Source: Alphaproteobacteria bacterium
GTDB lineage: Bacteria > Pseudomonadota > Alphaproteobacteria > Sphingomonadales > Sphingomonadaceae
Assembly: GCA_020249025.1 (NCBI GenBank)
Contig: JADCGM010000215.1
Span: forward strand, 1-6,233
Length of the DNA: 6,233 nt
Direction: 5' to 3'
The notes below the pieces were generated by a model. It saw nothing but the letters and a program-made list of their open reading frames with translations. It searched no databases and was not told where the DNA came from. Positions 5,031 to 6,233 of this stretch are shown one piece after another. The position numbers and the translations under genes were made by a program. The first letter of the stretch is position 1. Each line of letters begins with the position of its first letter.

Positions 5031-5123
5031 TCCAGCGAAAGCTGGAACCCAGCCCCTGACAGCTGCCCTCCGGGCGGCAAGGCGGCGCACCACGGCTGGG
5101 TTCCAGCTTTCGCTGGAATGACG
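5025..5123. repeat. 99-bp palindromic element with perfect 30-bp inverted ends
   Basis: Bases 5025-5054 are the exact reverse complement of 5094-5123 (30 of 30). Each arm is itself a hairpin: TTCCAGC, a GAAA loop, GCTGGAA in the left arm (5030-5047) and the mirrored form with TTTC in the right arm. The 39-bp centre holds a small GCCC-TCC-GGGC stem (5065-5075). Arms of the type GTCATTCCAGCGAAAGCTGGAA are a familiar dispersed intergenic repeat in many proteobacterial genomes. No target-site duplication is obvious at the borders (CT before, GA after) and no transposase is present. It separates the amidase from the HapK-like gene. In RNA it could form a long stem, but no T-run follows on either strand in terminator position. 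Confidence 0.85.
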
Positions 5124-5146
5124 GAAAAAAGGGGGGTGGGGCCCTC

Positions 5147-6233
5147 TCACGCAAACCCCGGCGGCGGGGCGTAGCCTTTCAGCACGGCGTCGAGCCGCGC
5201 GGCGAGATCGAGTAGCGTCGCCTCGCCGTTCGCCCGCCCGATCAGCTGGACGCCGACCGGCAGCCCGTCCTCGCTCCACCCGGCGGGCAGCGACAGCGCC
5301 GGCAGCCCGGCGACGTTTGCCAGCCCCGTGAAGTCGGCTTGGCTCACCGGCGCGGGGCCGTCGTGCGAAAAGGCGGTCTGCGGCGCGGTCGGCAACAGGA
5401 TGACATCGGCATCGAGCAGGATCGCCCGCACCGCCGCCGCCGCCGCCTCGACCGCGGCCTTGCCCCCGGCGCGCGCCTCGGGCGAGGCGTTGGCGGCGAA
5501 GCCGACGAGCGCGCGCAGATGTTTCGAGAACCCGTCCGGATTGCGCGCCAACTCGTTGCGATTATCCGCGGTGAACTCGTCCAGCGCCTCGACGAAGCCG
5601 CCGACACGGACCTTGGTCAGATCGGCATCGAGCGCATAGCGCTGCGTCGCGATGCCCAGCCCTTCGATCAGGCTCGCGGCGAGATCATAGCCCTGCCGCA
5701 CCGCGCGCTGCACTTCAACGCGGTCGACGATGTCAGGGAGCGCGACCTTTACCACAGGCGCGGCCGGGGCGAGCTCCGCCATCACCCGCATCATTGCGCC
5801 GAGATCGGAGACCGAGCGCGCCAGCGGCCCGATCGCGTCGAGCCGGCGCGCAAGCGGCACCAGCCCGGCGTCGCTGACCAGCCCATGCGTCGGCTTCAGT
5901 CCATAGACGCCGTTATAGGCCGCCGGAATCCGCACCGATCCCAGCGTATCGGTGCCAAGCGCCGCCTGACACAGCCCCGCCGCCACTGCAGCACCGGATC
6001 CGCCCGACGAACCGCCCGGCGTATGCCCGCTCCGATGCGGGTTCATTGCCCGGCCGTACGCCTCGTTGTCGGTGGTCGCGCCCGCCGCCGCCTCGTGCAT
6101 GTTGAGGCTGCCGAGGATGATCGCCCCTGCGTCGCGCAACCGCGCCACCACCGCGGCATCCGCGCTTGCGACCGCGTGCCGCCGCGCCTCGATCCCCGCG
6201 TTGGTGGCAAGCCCCTTCACATCGATGTTCGCC
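5147..6233 (-). CDS. Amidase-signature family hydrolase (N-terminus beyond the right edge)
   Basis: The frame is open from the right edge to the TGA at 5147-5149, about 361 codons. The leading residues ANIDVKGLATNAG match the segment that directly follows the first catalytic lysine of the family, which must lie just outside, so about 70-90 N-terminal residues are missing; the GTG at 6220 is internal and not a start. Counting from that codon, the signature TPGGSSGGSGAAVAAG (67-82) gives the bridging serine S71, and GTDTLGSVRIPA (89-100) gives the nucleophile S95, 24 residues later as expected. The C-terminus LPAGWSEDGLPVGVQLIG is standard. These enzymes hydrolyse amide bonds with a Ser-cisSer-Lys triad; substrates range widely. 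GatA is unlikely, given RIPAAYNG and no gatB or gatC in view. The usual GGS before the nucleophile is LGS here. It may work with the HapK-SDR pair, but the spacing of 170 bp and the repeat argue for separate transcription. Confidence 0.92.
   Translation of the reverse strand, partial: ANIDVKGLATNAGIEARRHAVASADAAVVARLRDAGAIILGSLNMHEAAAGATTDNEAYGRAMNPHRSGHTPGGSSGGSGAAVAAGLCQAALGTDTLGSVRIPAAYNGVYGLKPTHGLVSDAGLVPLARRLDAIGPLARSVSDLGAMMRVMAELAPAAPVVKVALPDIVDRVEVQRAVRQGYDLAASLIEGLGIATQRYALDADLTKVRVGGFVEALDEFTADNRNELARNPDGFSKHLRALVGFAANASPEARAGGKAAVEAAAAAVRAILLDADVILLPTAPQTAFSHDGPAPVSQADFTGLANVAGLPALSLPAGWSEDGLPVGVQLIGRANGEATLLDLAARLDAVLKGYAPPPGFA

Noticed and set aside
5124..5146. T-run on the minus strand after the amidase as an intrinsic terminator
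   Set aside because: The TTTTTT lies before the large hairpin in the direction of amidase transcription, and the C-rich bases ahead of it form no convincing stem.
5019..5279. Open frame of 86 codons on the minus strand across the inverted repeat
   Set aside because: Its translation contains SESWNP and WVPAFAGMT, the well-known spurious peptides read from this repeat type, and its upstream part overlaps the amidase in another frame.

Overview
The window looks like chromosomal DNA from a high-GC alphaproteobacterium, most likely a sphingomonad. This rests on very GC-rich codon use, on starts such as TATAGA followed seven bases later by ATG with no clear Shine-Dalgarno site, on the style of the PanB, ligase-associated exonuclease and RedY/HapK-like proteins, and on the two kinds of intergenic palindromic repeat. 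No ribosomal gene is present, so the taxonomy is inference.

Layout. Bases 1-206 hold the N-terminal part of an EVE-domain gene on the minus strand, cut by the window edge. A 90-bp divergent gap follows. Four plus-strand genes then run head to tail: panB (297-1157), a metallo-beta-lactamase/beta-CASP exonuclease of the DNA-ligase-associated type (1198-2202), a stand-alone Lrp/AsnC effector domain (2241-2507) and the Na+/H+ antiporter gene nhaA (2721-3887). The first three are separated by only about 40 bp. The 213-bp gap before nhaA contains three C/G-tract palindromes, two of them in inverted orientation. On the minus strand, reading leftward, come an amidase (5147 to beyond 6233, N-terminus outside), a 99-bp element with perfect 30-bp inverted ends (5025-5123), a small RedY/HapK-like gene (4659-4976) and an SDR oxidoreductase (3862-4659). 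The last two overlap by one base (TGATG). The SDR and nhaA converge and overlap tail to tail by 26 bp.

How the genes relate. The plus-strand genes look like unrelated housekeeping functions (pantothenate synthesis, DNA end processing, amino-acid sensing, ion homeostasis), and each has its own possible promoter-like element just upstream of ATG. The HapK-like and SDR genes form a translationally coupled pair, probably for modification or catabolism of a small organic compound. The amidase may belong to the same programme, but the repeat element separates it from the pair.

I see no CRISPR array, tRNA, rRNA, transposase or defence cassette, and no convincing new multi-gene system. The most notable material is the intergenic repeats, the possible leaderless starts, the exonuclease apart from its usual ligase cassette, and the HapK-SDR pair.
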